Part shown: piece after piece, positions 52,550 to 62,040 of the stretch
Layout: every line of letters starts with the position of its first letter
How positions within the stretch are numbered: position 1 is the stretch's first letter
Source: Halorussus litoreus
Lineage (GTDB): Archaea; Halobacteriota; Halobacteria; Halobacteriales; Haladaptataceae
Direction: 5' to 3'
Assembly (NCBI RefSeq): GCF_003382685.1
Contig: NZ_QLVG01000037.1
Coordinates: forward strand, 1 to 64,000
DNA: 64,000 nt
The notes under the pieces: model-generated
Database searches by the model: none
The model's input: the letters and a program-made list of their open reading frames with translations, nothing else
Told to the model about the DNA's origin: nothing
Position numbers and translations under genes: made by a program

Positions 52550-54007
52550 TCACGGCGCGCCGGGATAATCGTCGCGCCACGGGCGAACGGCTTCGAGGGC
52601 CGCGCTGGCAGCCAACACGTCCTCGTCCGCGAACCGCCGGCCGGCGACCTGCAGCCCCACGGGCAGGCCGTCGTCGGTCAGCCCCGCCGGTACGGACGCG
52701 GCCGGGTGGCCCGTGAGGTTGTACACCATCGTGAGGAACCAGCCCGACCGGGAGTCGACCTCGACGCCGTTCACCTCGCTCGGGCCGAGCATCCCGTTCT
52801 CGAACGGCGGGACGGTCGTCACCGGGCTGACCACGATGTCGTACTCGTCGAACACGTCCTGCACGCCGTCGAACACGTCGGTCCGGCCCCGGCTCGCGCG
52901 GGTGTACTCGACCCCGCTGTGCTCGCGACCGTTCTCGGCCATCTCGACCATCCCGTCCGGGAACTGGTCGCTGTCCGCGCCCGTCACGTCGAGGTCGAAC
53001 GCCTCCTGTAGCCGGTCGGCGAGCGTGGCGACCGACACCTCCCACTGGACCATCGAGGTGTCCTGGATGAGCTCGTCGAGGGTGTGCCCGAGGTCGACCT
53101 CGACCTCCTCGACCGACAGCCCGGCCCAGCGGAGGTCCTCGACCGCGGCCTCGACCACCGAGCGCACCGCGGGGTCGATGGGGAAGATGCCGAAGTCGGG
53201 GGTGTACGCGACCGAGAGGTCGGTGGCGTCGCGCTCGGCCGCCGCCTTGAAGTCCGTGCCGTCGTCGGGCAGGCTGAACGGGTCGCATGGGTCCGGACCG
53301 CTCAGCACGTCGAGCGCGAGCGCGGCGTCGGCGACCGTTCGGGCGTGGACGCCCTCGTGGATGAACGGCGTGTGGGTGCCGAACGCGTCGGGGCGGCTGT
53401 CCACCGGCACGCGGCCGTAGGACGGCTTGAACCCGACTACGCCGCAGAACGCCGACGGGATGCGCACCGACCCGCCCGCGTCGGACCCCTCCGCGAGTGG
53501 TGCCATCCCGTCGGCCACGGCGGCCGCCGACCCGCCCGAGGAGCCGCCCGCGTTCTTCCCGATCTCGAACGGGGTGGAGGTCGGTCCCGCGAGCAGGTTG
53601 TCGGTCGTGACCTTCAGGCCGAACTCCGGGGTGTTGGTCTTCCCGAGCACGATGGCCCCCGCATCCTCCAGTCGGCGCACCACGGCCGCGTCGCGCTCGG
53701 CGACGTGGTCTTCGAACGGCTTCGCGCCGAACGTCATCCGGACGCCCGCGACCTCGGTGAGGTCCTTGATGGCGACCGGGAGACCGTGGAGCGGGCCGAG
53801 GTCGTCGCCGCGCTCGACCGCCCGCTCGGCTTCCTCGGCCGCCTCGCGGGCTCGTTCGCCGAGCACCGTCACGTAGGCGTTGACCTCGTCGTTGCGCTCG
53901 GCGATGCGGTCGAGATACGCGTCCACGACCGCCACCGGCGAGACGACGCCGTTTCGGATGTCGTCTACGAGGTCGGCCGCGGATTCGAAACACAGTTCCT
54001 TCGTCAC
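52550..54007 (-). CDS. Amidase-signature-family amidase
   Basis: A 485-residue amidase. The Lys of the triad is in VAIKDLTEVAG, the Ser pair in GGSSGGSAAAVADG and the nucleophile Ser in GSDAGGSVRIPSAF. DCPYSP-type GatA features are absent and there are no gatB/gatC neighbours, so a free-standing amide hydrolase is likely. GTG 54007 (start VTKELCFES) was chosen. The frame stays open upstream only because of GC-rich repeats. It shares its layout with the amidase at 19116 but is not its near-identical copy. Its end abuts the SDR remnant. Confidence 0.85.
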   Translation of the reverse strand: MTKELCFESAADLVDDIRNGVVSPVAVVDAYLDRIAERNDEVNAYVTVLGERAREAAEEAERAVERGDDLGPLHGLPVAIKDLTEVAGVRMTFGAKPFEDHVAERDAAVVRRLEDAGAIVLGKTNTPEFGLKVTTDNLLAGPTSTPFEIGKNAGGSSGGSAAAVADGMAPLAEGSDAGGSVRIPSAFCGVVGFKPSYGRVPVDSRPDAFGTHTPFIHEGVHARTVADAALALDVLSGPDPCDPFSLPDDGTDFKAAAERDATDLSVAYTPDFGIFPIDPAVRSVVEAAVEDLRWAGLSVEEVEVDLGHTLDELIQDTSMVQWEVSVATLADRLQEAFDLDVTGADSDQFPDGMVEMAENGREHSGVEYTRASRGRTDVFDGVQDVFDEYDIVVSPVTTVPPFENGMLGPSEVNGVEVDSRSGWFLTMVYNLTGHPAASVPAGLTDDGLPVGLQVAGRRFADEDVLAASAALEAVRPWRDDYPGAP

Positions 54008-54287
54008 GGGGTATCGATTGACACAGCTAGTAATAAACCTACGTCCTCGGGACGCCGTTCGAGCGTTCTCGCCCCGGGCTCGCACTGCTGGAGCGAGCGC
54101 TTTCCCCCGGGCTCGCACTGCTGGAGCGAGCGCTTTCCCCCGGGCTCGCACTGCTGGCGGGGTCGAGCTGCTGAACCGACAGCTATCGGCGACCGAAAGC
54201 GGAGAAAACGGCAATCCTCGCTGAAAAATTTCCAGCGGGTCGGCGGGCATCAGTACACTGTTGTAGCTCCTCGCTCGTTGGGCCAGT
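54008..54287. other. Gap with tandem repeat between divergent amidase and transporter genes
   Basis: A 280 bp gap. An AT-richer piece (54014-54045, tattgattgacacagctagtaataaacc split by GC bases) probably holds the amidase TATA box. A 33-bp tandem repeat covers 54072-54157. The side near the transporter gene has no clear TATA box. Confidence 0.4.
54072..54157. repeat. 33-bp tandem repeat, 2.6 copies
   Basis: The unit begins ccccgggctcgcactgctgg and continues agcgagcgctttc. Copies start at 54072, 54105 and 54138, the last incomplete. The period is a multiple of three, which keeps a long frame open here, but the translated product (Ala-Val-Arg-Ala-Arg-Gly repeats) does not look like a protein. 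Confidence 0.85.
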
Positions 54288-55334
54288 GTGAACGGGAGTC
54301 GCGTCGCCGCGCGGCGCGCTGGCGAGCGCGTCGCGGACGCGCTCGCCAGCGCGCTCGTGCGCGGCTACAAGGTGATTCTGGTCGCAGTCGCGGCGCTGGC
54401 GGGCGTCGCGGTCCCCTCGGTCGGCGACGCGCTCGCGCCGCTGACGACGCCCATCGTGGTCTTTCTCGTGTTCGGGTCGCTCCGGGACGCCCGGACCGGC
54501 GGTGGGCCCTCGCCCTCGTTGCGGGCAGTCGCCGAGAGCCTGAGTATCGGCTATCTCGCACTCCCGGCGGTCGCCGTGGTGCTCGGCCGGGTCGTCCTCT
54601 CGCCCGCCGCGACGACCGGCGTCCTCGTGGCCGTGGCCGCGCCGACGACCGCGGGCAGCGCCATCGTCTGGACCCGGCTGGGCGACGGCGACACCGGGCT
54701 AGCGGCCGTGGTCGCGCTGGTCTCCATCCTGCTGGCACCGGTCGTCGCGCCGGTCATTCTCTCCGCGACCCTGACCGCCGACCTGTCGCTCGACGTGGTG
54801 CCGGTCGTCCGGCGGCTCCTCGTGGTGGTCGGCGGGGCCGTCGCGCTGTACTGGGCCGTCCCGGAGCGCGCGCTCGACGAGACACACCTCCGACGCGGGT
54901 CGCTCGCGGCAATCGTGGCGCTGGTGTACGTCAGCGTCGCGTCGAGCGACGTGGCCGGAACGTCGGTCGCGTACCTCGGCGAGGTCGCGCTCGCGGCGCT
55001 CGCCGTGATGGGCGTCGGCCTCGCGCTCGTGTTGGCGGTCGGGAAGGCGGTCGGCGGGAAGGCGGTCGGCGGGAAGGCGGTCGGCGGGAAGGCGGTCGGC
55101 GGGAAGGCGACCGGCGGGAAGGCGATCGGCCCGGGGCGACGACAACTGACGGCCGTCTTCTTCTCCTCGACGCTGAAGAACCTCGGCATCGGGCTGATAA
55201 TCGCCGGTTCGCTCGGCGCGGGAGCCGGCCCCGCAATCGCCGTCACCGCGTTCTACGTGGTCCAGCAGCTCGCCAGCGGCGGCGTCGCGGAGGCGTTCCA
55301 GTCGCGATGGAGTAGTGAACAAAATTCGGAGTAA
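54288..55334 (+). CDS. BASS-type (bile acid:sodium symporter-like) membrane transporter
   Basis: A 348-residue membrane protein with about nine hydrophobic segments. SIGYLALPAVAVVLGRVVL, TAGSAIVWTRLGDGDTGLAA and STLKNLGIGLIIAGS resemble the bile acid:Na+ symporter/arsenite-exporter superfamily. A cytoplasmic loop near residues 250-282 is made of six five-residue repeats (Val/Ala/Thr-Gly-Gly-Lys-Ala) encoded by a 15-bp tandem repeat. GTG 54288 is the likely start. The first 25 codons contain a 19-bp-arm palindrome. The substrate is unknown. Confidence 0.65.
   Translation: MNGSRVAARRAGERVADALASALVRGYKVILVAVAALAGVAVPSVGDALAPLTTPIVVFLVFGSLRDARTGGGPSPSLRAVAESLSIGYLALPAVAVVLGRVVLSPAATTGVLVAVAAPTTAGSAIVWTRLGDGDTGLAAVVALVSILLAPVVAPVILSATLTADLSLDVVPVVRRLLVVVGGAVALYWAVPERALDETHLRRGSLAAIVALVYVSVASSDVAGTSVAYLGEVALAALAVMGVGLALVLAVGKAVGGKAVGGKAVGGKAVGGKATGGKAIGPGRRQLTAVFFSSTLKNLGIGLIIAGSLGAGAGPAIAVTAFYVVQQLASGGVAEAFQSRWSSEQNSE
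54314..54354. repeat. Perfect 19-bp-arm palindrome at the 5' end of the transporter gene
   Basis: Arms 54314-54332 and 54336-54354 pair perfectly around the three bases gcg (gcgcgctggc to gccagcgcgc). In the mRNA a very stable hairpin would form about 26 bases inside the coding region, where it could slow translation initiation. Confidence 0.85.
55041..55130. repeat. Coding 15-bp minisatellite, six copies
   Basis: Six in-frame copies of gggaaggcggtcggc from 55041 to 55130. The first four are identical and the last two carry small changes. They encode Gly-Lys-Ala-Val-Gly repeats in a loop of the transporter. Copy number changes would not shift the frame. Confidence 0.95.
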
Positions 55335-55379
55335 TCACCGCTATCGTGGATAGAGTAAGAAGATTATCCCGAAGGTCGG

Positions 55380-55392
55380 AAGGTTTATTAAT
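55380..55392 (+). promoter_or_regulatory. TATA-like box of the class III aminotransferase gene
   Basis: The run aaggtttattaat lies about 27-39 bases upstream of the ATG at 55419, consistent with a leaderless transcript. Confidence 0.45.
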
Positions 55393-55418
55393 TCGTGCAG
55401 TGTCAGTTGTCCCCATAT

Positions 55419-56756
55419 ATGGCATACGAGGAGACGGTAGACGACCGCCCGACGGAGACCGAAGCGACCGACAAGGAGTACGTCTTCGGGACGTGGTCGT
55501 ACCAGAGCGAGGTCTCGCCGACCGAGATCGTGGAAGCCGACGGCGTCCGGTTCACGGAGGCCGACGGGAGCGAACGCATCGACTTCTCGGGACAGCTGAT
55601 GTGCTCGAACCTCGGCCACTCGGCTGACGACGTGGCGGACGCGATGGCCGAGCAGGCCCAGACCGGGGCGTACTTCGCGCCCGGGTTCACGACCGAGCCG
55701 CGCGCGGAACTCGGCGAACTCCTCGCGGACGTGACGCCGGGCGACCTCTCGAAGACGTTCTTCTCGACCAGCGGGACCGAGGCGGTCGAGGCGGCCATCA
55801 AGATCGCGCGCTTCTACACGGGCAAGCAGAAGATCCTCTCGCGCTACCGGTCGTACCACGGCGCGACCGCCGGCTCGATCAGCGTCACCGGCGACCCCCG
55901 GCGGCTGAAGGCCGAGCCCGGGATTCCGGGCACCATCAAGGCCCCCGACCCGTACGCCTACGGCTCGAACATGGACCCGATGGAGAGTCTGGACTACATC
56001 GACGAGATGCTCGAACTCGAAGGCGACACGGTCGCCGCCGTGCTCGTCGAACCCATCGTGGGCTCGAACGGCATCCTCGTCCCGCCCGAGGAGTACCTCC
56101 CGCGGCTGAAGGAGATCGCCCACGACCACGGCGCGCTCCTCATCTGCGACGAGGTGATGTCCGGATTCGGCCGGACGGGCGAGTGGTTCGGCTCCGACGT
56201 GTTCGGCGTCACGCCCGACATCATGACGATGGCGAAGGGCCTGACCGGCGCGTACGCCCCGCTCGGCGCGACCATCGTCACGAGCGAGATCGCCGACCAC
56301 TTCGAGGACGAGATGCTCTGTCACGGCCACACGTACTCGGGCCACCCGGTCGCCTGCGCGGCGGGGCTGGCCGCCGTGAAGACGTACCAGGAGCAGAACC
56401 TCGTCGAGCACGCCGCCGACGTGGGCGAGTATCTGGGCGAGCGCCTCGACGACCTCGCCGACGACCATCCGAGCGTGGGCGACACCCGCGGCGTGGGCCT
56501 GTTCCGCGGCGTCGAACTCACCAAGTCGAGCGAGGGCCGGGTGCCGTTCGGCCGCCGAGAGGACAAGATCTCGAAGGGGTCGACGGTCGTCGACGAGGTC
56601 GCCGAGCGCGCCTACGAGAACGGCACCTACGTCGCCAACATGATCAACACGCTCGTCATCGCGCCGCCGCTCACCATCACCGAGGACGACGTCGACGAGG
56701 CCGTCTCGCACATCGACGACGCGCTGTCGGTCTCCGACGCCGCGATGGAGGACTGA
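55419..56756 (+). CDS. Class III PLP-dependent aminotransferase
   Basis: A 445-residue omega-type aminotransferase. The PLP lysine is in MTMAKGLTGAYAPLGA near residue 271. FFSTSGTEAVEAAIKIAR, RYRSYHGATAGS, VLVEPIVGSNGILVPPEEY and LLICDEVMSGFGRTGEWF are diagnostic of the class. Close families act on taurine, beta-alanine, GABA or diaminobutyrate; the substrate cannot be decided. ATG 55419 is supported by the upstream TATA box. A downstream Lrp/AsnC gene in the same direction may regulate it. Confidence 0.87.
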   Translation: MAYEETVDDRPTETEATDKEYVFGTWSYQSEVSPTEIVEADGVRFTEADGSERIDFSGQLMCSNLGHSADDVADAMAEQAQTGAYFAPGFTTEPRAELGELLADVTPGDLSKTFFSTSGTEAVEAAIKIARFYTGKQKILSRYRSYHGATAGSISVTGDPRRLKAEPGIPGTIKAPDPYAYGSNMDPMESLDYIDEMLELEGDTVAAVLVEPIVGSNGILVPPEEYLPRLKEIAHDHGALLICDEVMSGFGRTGEWFGSDVFGVTPDIMTMAKGLTGAYAPLGATIVTSEIADHFEDEMLCHGHTYSGHPVACAAGLAAVKTYQEQNLVEHAADVGEYLGERLDDLADDHPSVGDTRGVGLFRGVELTKSSEGRVPFGRREDKISKGSTVVDEVAERAYENGTYVANMINTLVIAPPLTITEDDVDEAVSHIDDALSVSDAAMED

Positions 56757-57056
56757 ACGCGGTCGGTGGACGGAGAACCGAGCGCGGTCGGTGGACGGTT
56801 GCTGCGTGGCCGTCGCGCGGTGGGACGGCCGCCACGCGGTGGCTGCTCGCGCGCGGCCGGTCGTGACCGGCCGCGCGCGAGCAGCCGGCCGGCAGTCCAG
56901 TCGCTTGCGAGTAGCCGGCAGGCAGTCCCCGCGTAGGACTGCCGAGCGACCGCGCGAATCGAACAGAAATCAAAAATGAGCGGGAATTAACCACATTGTT
57001 TGTCTGCGTTCGATGTCACCAGTATCTTTTTGAGTTTGTCCGAAGTTGAAGGTCGT
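56757..57056. other. Repeat-rich gap before the Lrp/AsnC gene
   Basis: A 300 bp gap. Directly after the aminotransferase stop, gcggtcggtggacgg occurs twice (56759 and 56784). Then comes a perfect 22-bp-arm palindrome, followed by a degenerate repeat (agccggccggcagtccagtc and agccggcaggcagtcc). The last 90 bases are AT-richer and hold the regulator promoter (aattaaccacattgtttg near 56985; tatctttttgag near 57024). Confidence 0.5.
56841..56886. terminator. Perfect 22-bp-arm hairpin after the class III aminotransferase
   Basis: Arms 56841-56862 and 56865-56886 are perfect reverse complements (ggctgctcgc to gcgagcagcc) with only gt between them. The element begins 85 bases after the aminotransferase stop. 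It could end transcription, or be a structural repeat of the same kind as at 8033-8078, which has the same arm length and centre. Confidence 0.55.
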
Positions 57057-57578
57057 ATGGAAAACACAGATCGCCCCGTCGCGGACCTCGACGACGTCGA
57101 CCTCCAGCTTCTCGAACGCATCGAGGACGACTTCGACGTCAACTTGGAGGAACTCTCCGAGGAGCTGGGCTTCTCGAAGTCCGCCATCCACTACCGACTC
57201 AACAAGCTCCGGGAGAAGGACGTCATCACCGACGTGTCCGCCGACCTCGACCCGCTCGCGTTCGGACTGAACATGATGATGTTGTCTGACGTGTCGGTCA
57301 CCCACGACACCGGCTACGCCGACCAGATCGGGTCGAAGCTGACCGACATCGACGGCGTCCAGCAGGTGTACTACACGATGGGCGACGTGGACTTCGTCGT
57401 CGTCTCGCGAGTCCAGAACCGCGACCAGATGAACCGGCTCGTCGACGATATCGTCGCCATCGACGGGGTGAACGAGACCTCCTCGCAGTTCGTGATGAAG
57501 GAGCTCAAGACCGACAGCAACACGGTCGCGGACCTCTCGGAGGACATGAAAGAGGCCGTCGTGACCGCCGACGAGTGA
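57057..57578 (+). CDS. Lrp/AsnC-family transcriptional regulator
   Basis: A 173-residue regulator. The N-terminal winged helix-turn-helix (DVDLQLLERIEDDFDVNLEE, LGFSKSAIHYRLNKLREKDV) is followed by the RAM ligand-binding domain (MMMLSDVSVTH, VQQVYYTMGDVDFVVVSRVQ, NETSSQFVMKELK). It probably senses an amino acid or related metabolite. Being downstream of a class III aminotransferase in the same direction, it may control that gene (inference). ATG 57057 was chosen over the in-frame start 57 bases upstream because AT-rich promoter sequence fills that part. Confidence 0.88.
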   Translation: MENTDRPVADLDDVDLQLLERIEDDFDVNLEELSEELGFSKSAIHYRLNKLREKDVITDVSADLDPLAFGLNMMMLSDVSVTHDTGYADQIGSKLTDIDGVQQVYYTMGDVDFVVVSRVQNRDQMNRLVDDIVAIDGVNETSSQFVMKELKTDSNTVADLSEDMKEAVVTADE

Positions 57579-57638
57579 TCCGATTCGGAAAGAGCGACCT
57601 CCTTCGGAGAAACGACCGCAGAAACGCGTCGTCGCAGT

Positions 57639-58337
57639 TCAGTCGTCGGCAGTGACCGTCTCGGCCGCTTCGGCGGCCTCGGCCGCCTCGGCCTCGCGCT
57701 CCTCCTTGGCCTCCTGTTCCTTCTTGGCCTTGATCTTCTTGAGTCGGAAGATCTCCTCGCGCTCCTGCTCTTCGAGCTTCTGCTCGATGTACTCCTTGTT
57801 GTCGGTGAGTTCGGGCAGGAGCTTGAACTCCAGGGCGTTCACGCGGCGCTTGGTGGTCTCGATCTCGGTGAGCATCTTCTTCATCGCGGTCTCGACCTCC
57901 GCGGCGAGGATGATGCTCTCGAGCAGGTCCTCGTACGCCTCGGCGGCCTCGTCGATGCGGCCGCTCGTCCCGAGCACGCCGTAGCCGCGTTCGTCGAGGC
58001 TCTTGCTGACCTTGCTGGACTCGATCTGGGGGACGACCACGCCCATGATGTTCTTCGACTCGGTCGTGATCTCGGGGTGCTCCTTGAGCGCGGCCGCGGC
58101 CCCACGGACCGCCACGTCGCCCTCCATCGCGCGGGCCATGTTGATCTTCTGCTGGGCGCGCTCGTAGTTGCCCTCCAGATCCGAGCGCACGTCCTGGGCC
58201 TGATCGAGGATGTCCATGAACTCCATGATGAGGCCGTCGCGTTTCTTCTCCAGCGTGTCGTGGCCCCGGTCGGAGAGCTCGATGCGGTCCTCGATCTGCA
58301 TCAAGTTCTTCCGAGTGGGCTTGACGTCCTTGGCCAT
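57639..58337 (-). CDS. atpD: A-type ATP synthase subunit D
   Basis: A 232-residue central-stalk subunit that forms the rotor shaft with subunit F and transmits rotation between membrane ring and catalytic head. The N-terminus ([21 protein letters not shown]) and the central coiled coil with [14 protein letters not shown] are diagnostic. The C-terminus has a Glu/Ala-rich haloarchaeal tail. It is last in the atp operon, 166 bp after atpB. The gap contains an AT-richer run (ggttaaccttttac near 58365-58378) that might give it an extra promoter. Confidence 0.93.
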   Translation of the reverse strand: MAKDVKPTRKNLMQIEDRIELSDRGHDTLEKKRDGLIMEFMDILDQAQDVRSDLEGNYERAQQKINMARAMEGDVAVRGAAAALKEHPEITTESKNIMGVVVPQIESSKVSKSLDERGYGVLGTSGRIDEAAEAYEDLLESIILAAEVETAMKKMLTEIETTKRRVNALEFKLLPELTDNKEYIEQKLEEQEREEIFRLKKIKAKKEQEAKEEREAEAAEAAEAAETVTADD

Positions 58338-58503
58338 CTTGGCCGGTATTTGTAGCTGGAGCGGGTTAACCTTTTACAGTCGGCGTCGCTCGACGCGGCG
58401 TCTCCGAGTGCGATGCCGCCCGTGAGACAGTATCGTCGGCACGGCGAAACGAGCGAACGAAACCGCAACAGGTGAAAACGAGAGCCGAACTCCGAATCCG
58501 TCG

Positions 58504-59931
58504 TCAGTCCGCCGCGACTTCCTCGGCCGTCTCGTCTTCGCTCTCGGGGTAGTACTTCTCGATGAGCTCCTCGTCGATGCGGTTGAGCTCCTCGACGGGG
58601 AACATCCCGAGCAGGTCCCAGCCGATGTCGAGCGTGTCCTCGATGTCGCGGTTCGTGTCGAAGCCCTGGTCGACGAACTCCTCTTCGAACCGGTCGGCGA
58701 AGTCGAGGTACGTGTTGTCACGCTCCGAGAGCGCCTCGCGACCGACGATGTTCACGAGGTCGCGTAGGTCCTCACCCTCCGCGTACGCGGCGTACATCTG
58801 GTCGGAGACGTCGCCGTGGTCCTCACGGGTGAGTCCCTCGCCGATACCGTCGTCCATCAGCCGCGAGAGGCTCGGCAGGACGTTGATCGGTGGCGTGATG
58901 CCCTGGGAGTTGAGGTCGCGGTCGATGTAGATCTGACCCTCCGTGATGTAACCGGTCAGGTCCGGAATCGGGTGGGTGTCGTCGTCGCCCGGCATCGTGA
59001 GGATGGGGATCTGGGTCACCGACCCGTCGCGGCCCTCGATGCGGCCCGCGCGCTCGTACAACTGGGCGAGGTCGGTGTACATGTAGCCGGGGTAGCCACG
59101 CCGGCCAGGCACCTCCTCGCGCGCCGCGCCGATCTCTCGCAGGGCCTCGCAGTAGTTGGTCATGTCCGTCAGGATGACCAGCACGTGGTAGCCCTTGTCG
59201 AACGCGAGGTACTCCGCGGTGGTCAGCGCCAGCCGCGGCGTGACCGTCCGCTCGACCGCGGGGTCGTCCGCGAGGTTGGTGAAGACCACCGAGCGTTCGA
59301 GCGCGCCCGTGCGCTCGAAGTCCTCCATGAACTCGTTGGCCTCCTCGGCGGTGATGCCCATCGCGCCGAACACCACTGCGAACTCCGAGCCCTCGTCGTC
59401 TTCGCCGGCTTCCTCCTCTTCCTCGGGCACTGTCGCCTGTCGCGCGATCTGGAGCGCGAGTTCGTTGTGGGGCAGGCCGCTGCCGGAGAAGATGGGGAGC
59501 TTCTGTCCGCGGACCAGCGTGTTCATGCCGTCGATGGCCGACACGCCGGTCTGGATGAACTCTTCGGGGTACTCGCGGGCGGTCGGGTTGATCGCCGCGC
59601 CGACGATGTCCCGGCGCTCGTCCGGCACGATCTCCGGACCGCCGTCGATGGGGTTGCCCGAGCCGTCGAGGACGCGACCGAGCAGGTCCTCGGTGACCGG
59701 CATCTTCATGGTCTCGCCGAGGAACCGCACCGACGACTTCCGGTCGATGCCTTCCGTACCCTCGAACACCTGGATGGAGACGAGCCCGTCGCTCGATTCG
59801 AGCACCTGTCCTCGCTTCGTGTCGCCGTTCGGCGTCTCGATCTCGACGATCTCGTCGTAGCCGATAGGTTCGTCTACCTCGGCGAACACCAGCGGACCGC
59901 TGATCTCCGTGATGGTCTGATATTCCTTCAT
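58504..59931 (-). CDS. atpB: A-type ATP synthase subunit B
   Basis: A 475-residue regulatory, non-catalytic subunit of the A3B3 head. The N-terminus [20 protein letters not shown], the degenerate nucleotide site [19 protein letters not shown] in place of a P-loop, [17 protein letters not shown], and [22 protein letters not shown] are characteristic. The acidic stretch [15 protein letters not shown] is a haloarchaeal insertion. It starts four bases after the atpA stop. No intein is seen. Confidence 0.95.
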   Translation of the reverse strand: MKEYQTITEISGPLVFAEVDEPIGYDEIVEIETPNGDTKRGQVLESSDGLVSIQVFEGTEGIDRKSSVRFLGETMKMPVTEDLLGRVLDGSGNPIDGGPEIVPDERRDIVGAAINPTAREYPEEFIQTGVSAIDGMNTLVRGQKLPIFSGSGLPHNELALQIARQATVPEEEEEAGEDDEGSEFAVVFGAMGITAEEANEFMEDFERTGALERSVVFTNLADDPAVERTVTPRLALTTAEYLAFDKGYHVLVILTDMTNYCEALREIGAAREEVPGRRGYPGYMYTDLAQLYERAGRIEGRDGSVTQIPILTMPGDDDTHPIPDLTGYITEGQIYIDRDLNSQGITPPINVLPSLSRLMDDGIGEGLTREDHGDVSDQMYAAYAEGEDLRDLVNIVGREALSERDNTYLDFADRFEEEFVDQGFDTNRDIEDTLDIGWDLLGMFPVEELNRIDEELIEKYYPESEDETAEEVAAD

Positions 59932-59935
59932 TGTT

Positions 59936-61702
59936 CTAGTAGAGGTCGCGGAGTTGGTCTTTCACGTCGGCTTCGAGGTCCGCGACGAACTCGTCGGCCT
60001 CGTCGTCCGGCGTCGTCGCGATGCGGTTCAGCCGGGGCGCGGCGTCGATGTTCGTGACCTCGTCGACCGGGACGCCGGCGTCGAGCGCCTCGAACGCCTC
60101 GTCGTTGTACGTCCGAATGGCCTGGAGGATGAGGTACGTCTTCTCGGGCGGACAGTTGGTGTCCACGTCGTGCAGCGCGTTCTGCTGGAGGAACGCCTCG
60201 CGGATGTAGCGGGCGACCTCGAGCGTGAGCTGCTGGTCCTCGGGCAGTGCGTCCTTGCCGACGAGCTGAACGATCTCCTGGAGTTCGTCCTCCTCGTCGA
60301 GCACGTCGACGGCCCACTGGCGCTGCTCGGGCCAGTCCTCGGCGACGTTGTCCTCGAACCACGGGTCGAGCTGGTCGGTGTACAGCGAGTACGACTCGTT
60401 CCAGTTGATCGAGGGGAAGTGGCGTCGCTCGGCGAGGTCGGCGTCGAGCGCCCAGAACGTCTTCACGATGCGCAGCGTGTTCTGGGTGACCGGCTCCGAG
60501 AAGTCGCCGCCGGGCGGGCTGACCGCGCCGACCACGGTGACCGACCCCTCGGTGTCGTTGATGTTCTCGAAGTAGCCGGCGCGCTCGTAGAACTCCGAGA
60601 GGCGCGCGGCCAGATACGCGGGGTAGCCCTCCTCGCCGGGCATCTCCTCGAGTCGCGAGGAGATCTCGCGCATCGCCTCGGCCCACCGTGAGGTGGAGTC
60701 GGCCATCAGCGCCACGTCGTACCCCATGTCGCGGTAGAACTCCGCGATGGTGATGCCCGTGTACACGCACGACTCGCGTGCCGCCACCGGCATGTTCGAC
60801 GTGTTCGCGATGAGGCAGGTCCGGGACATCAGCGGCTTCCCGGTGACCGGGTCTTCGAGTTCCGGGAAGTCGTCGATGACCTCGGTCATCTCGTTGCCGC
60901 GCTCGCCGCAGCCGATGTAGACGACGATGTCGGCGTCGGCCCACTTCGCCAGCTGCTGCTGGGTGACGGTCTTGCCGGAGCCGAACGGCCCCGGAATCGC
61001 GGCGGTCCCGCCCTTCGCGAGCGGGAACAGGCCGTCCTGCACGCGCTGGCCCGTCACCAGCGGCGTCCGGGGCGTCTTCTTGTCGGCGGAGGGTCGGGCC
61101 TCGCGGACCGGCCACTCCTGGCGCATCGAGATCTCCTCGCCGTTGTCGAGTTCGACCACCGTCTGCTCGACGGTGTGGTTGCCGTTCTCGACTGCGACGA
61201 TCTCGCCGCCCTCGTAGTCGGGGGGCACCATCACTTTGTGGTCGATGCTCTCGGTTTCGGGCACCGTGCCGACGATGTCGCCGGGTTCGACGACGTCGCC
61301 TTCCTCGACCTCGGGCTCGAACGCCCACGTCTTCTCGAGGTCGATGCCGGGTGCGTCGACCCCGCGGTCGAGGAACGCGCCCATCTTGTCTTCGAGGACC
61401 GTCAGCGGGCGCTGGACGCCGTCGTAGATGGAGTCCAGCATTCCGGGCCCGAGGTCCACGGACAGCGGTTCGCCGGTGTTCTCGACCGGTTCGCCCGGCG
61501 CGACGTTCGACGTCTCTTCGTACACCTGAATCGTCGTCAGGTTGCCTTCGATCTCGATGACCTCACCCATCAGCCCTTCCTCGCCGACGTACACCACGTC
61601 GTTCATCCGGGCGTCGAGGTCGGTCGCCGTGACGACCGGTCCACTTACGCTCTCGATGACCCCGTCCTCTCGAACGGCGTCGGTGTCAGTTGATTGGCTC
61701 AT
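59936..61702 (-). CDS. atpA: A-type ATP synthase catalytic subunit A
   Basis: A 588-residue catalytic subunit. The Walker A motif is [19 protein letters not shown] near residue 235, with [19 protein letters not shown] and the [20 protein letters not shown] block downstream. The V/A-type non-homologous region occupies about 115-185. No intein interrupts the P-loop, where some archaea carry one. ATG 61702 overlaps the atpF stop (ATGA). Confidence 0.96.
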   Translation of the reverse strand: MSQSTDTDAVREDGVIESVSGPVVTATDLDARMNDVVYVGEEGLMGEVIEIEGNLTTIQVYEETSNVAPGEPVENTGEPLSVDLGPGMLDSIYDGVQRPLTVLEDKMGAFLDRGVDAPGIDLEKTWAFEPEVEEGDVVEPGDIVGTVPETESIDHKVMVPPDYEGGEIVAVENGNHTVEQTVVELDNGEEISMRQEWPVREARPSADKKTPRTPLVTGQRVQDGLFPLAKGGTAAIPGPFGSGKTVTQQQLAKWADADIVVYIGCGERGNEMTEVIDDFPELEDPVTGKPLMSRTCLIANTSNMPVAARESCVYTGITIAEFYRDMGYDVALMADSTSRWAEAMREISSRLEEMPGEEGYPAYLAARLSEFYERAGYFENINDTEGSVTVVGAVSPPGGDFSEPVTQNTLRIVKTFWALDADLAERRHFPSINWNESYSLYTDQLDPWFEDNVAEDWPEQRQWAVDVLDEEDELQEIVQLVGKDALPEDQQLTLEVARYIREAFLQQNALHDVDTNCPPEKTYLILQAIRTYNDEAFEALDAGVPVDEVTNIDAAPRLNRIATTPDDEADEFVADLEADVKDQLRDLY

Positions 61703-62040
61703 TCGTTGTCACCTTGTTCGTCTTCGTCCATGAGGTCGATACCGATGGCGCGCTTGATCTGGTCGCGCAGCCCGCCGCTTCCGGCCCCGCCGCCGATCGA
61801 GACCATCACCGGCTCGACGCTGGTCTCTACGTCCTGTCGCACCGTCCGCGACAGGCGGTCGAGGTCGTCGTCGTGCATCACCACGATGCCGATGTCGTCG
61901 TCGTCGAGCACGCGGGTCACCGCGTCGTCGAGCTCCGACTCCTTCTGGTCGTCCGGGACGTTCTCGAACTTCCGGACGCCGGCAAGTCGGAACCCGGTGG
62001 TGAACTCGGGACTGCCAACGACCGCAATCTCCTGGCTCAT
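61699..62040 (-). CDS. atpF: A-type ATP synthase subunit F
   Basis: A 113-residue stalk subunit that pairs with subunit D. The family pattern [20 protein letters not shown] opens the protein, with [15 protein letters not shown] in the middle and PVMVSIGG towards the end. ATG 62040 overlaps the atpC stop, and its own stop overlaps the atpA start, both as ATGA. Confidence 0.93.
   Translation of the reverse strand: MSQEIAVVGSPEFTTGFRLAGVRKFENVPDDQKESELDDAVTRVLDDDDIGIVVMHDDDLDRLSRTVRQDVETSVEPVMVSIGGGAGSGGLRDQIKRAIGIDLMDEDEQGDNE

Noticed and set aside
54008-54250. N-terminal extension of the second amidase through the 33-bp repeats.
   Set aside because: The extension translates to Ala/Arg repeats unlike any amidase, and the family N-terminus begins at GTG 54007. 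The AT-rich promoter lies just upstream of that start.
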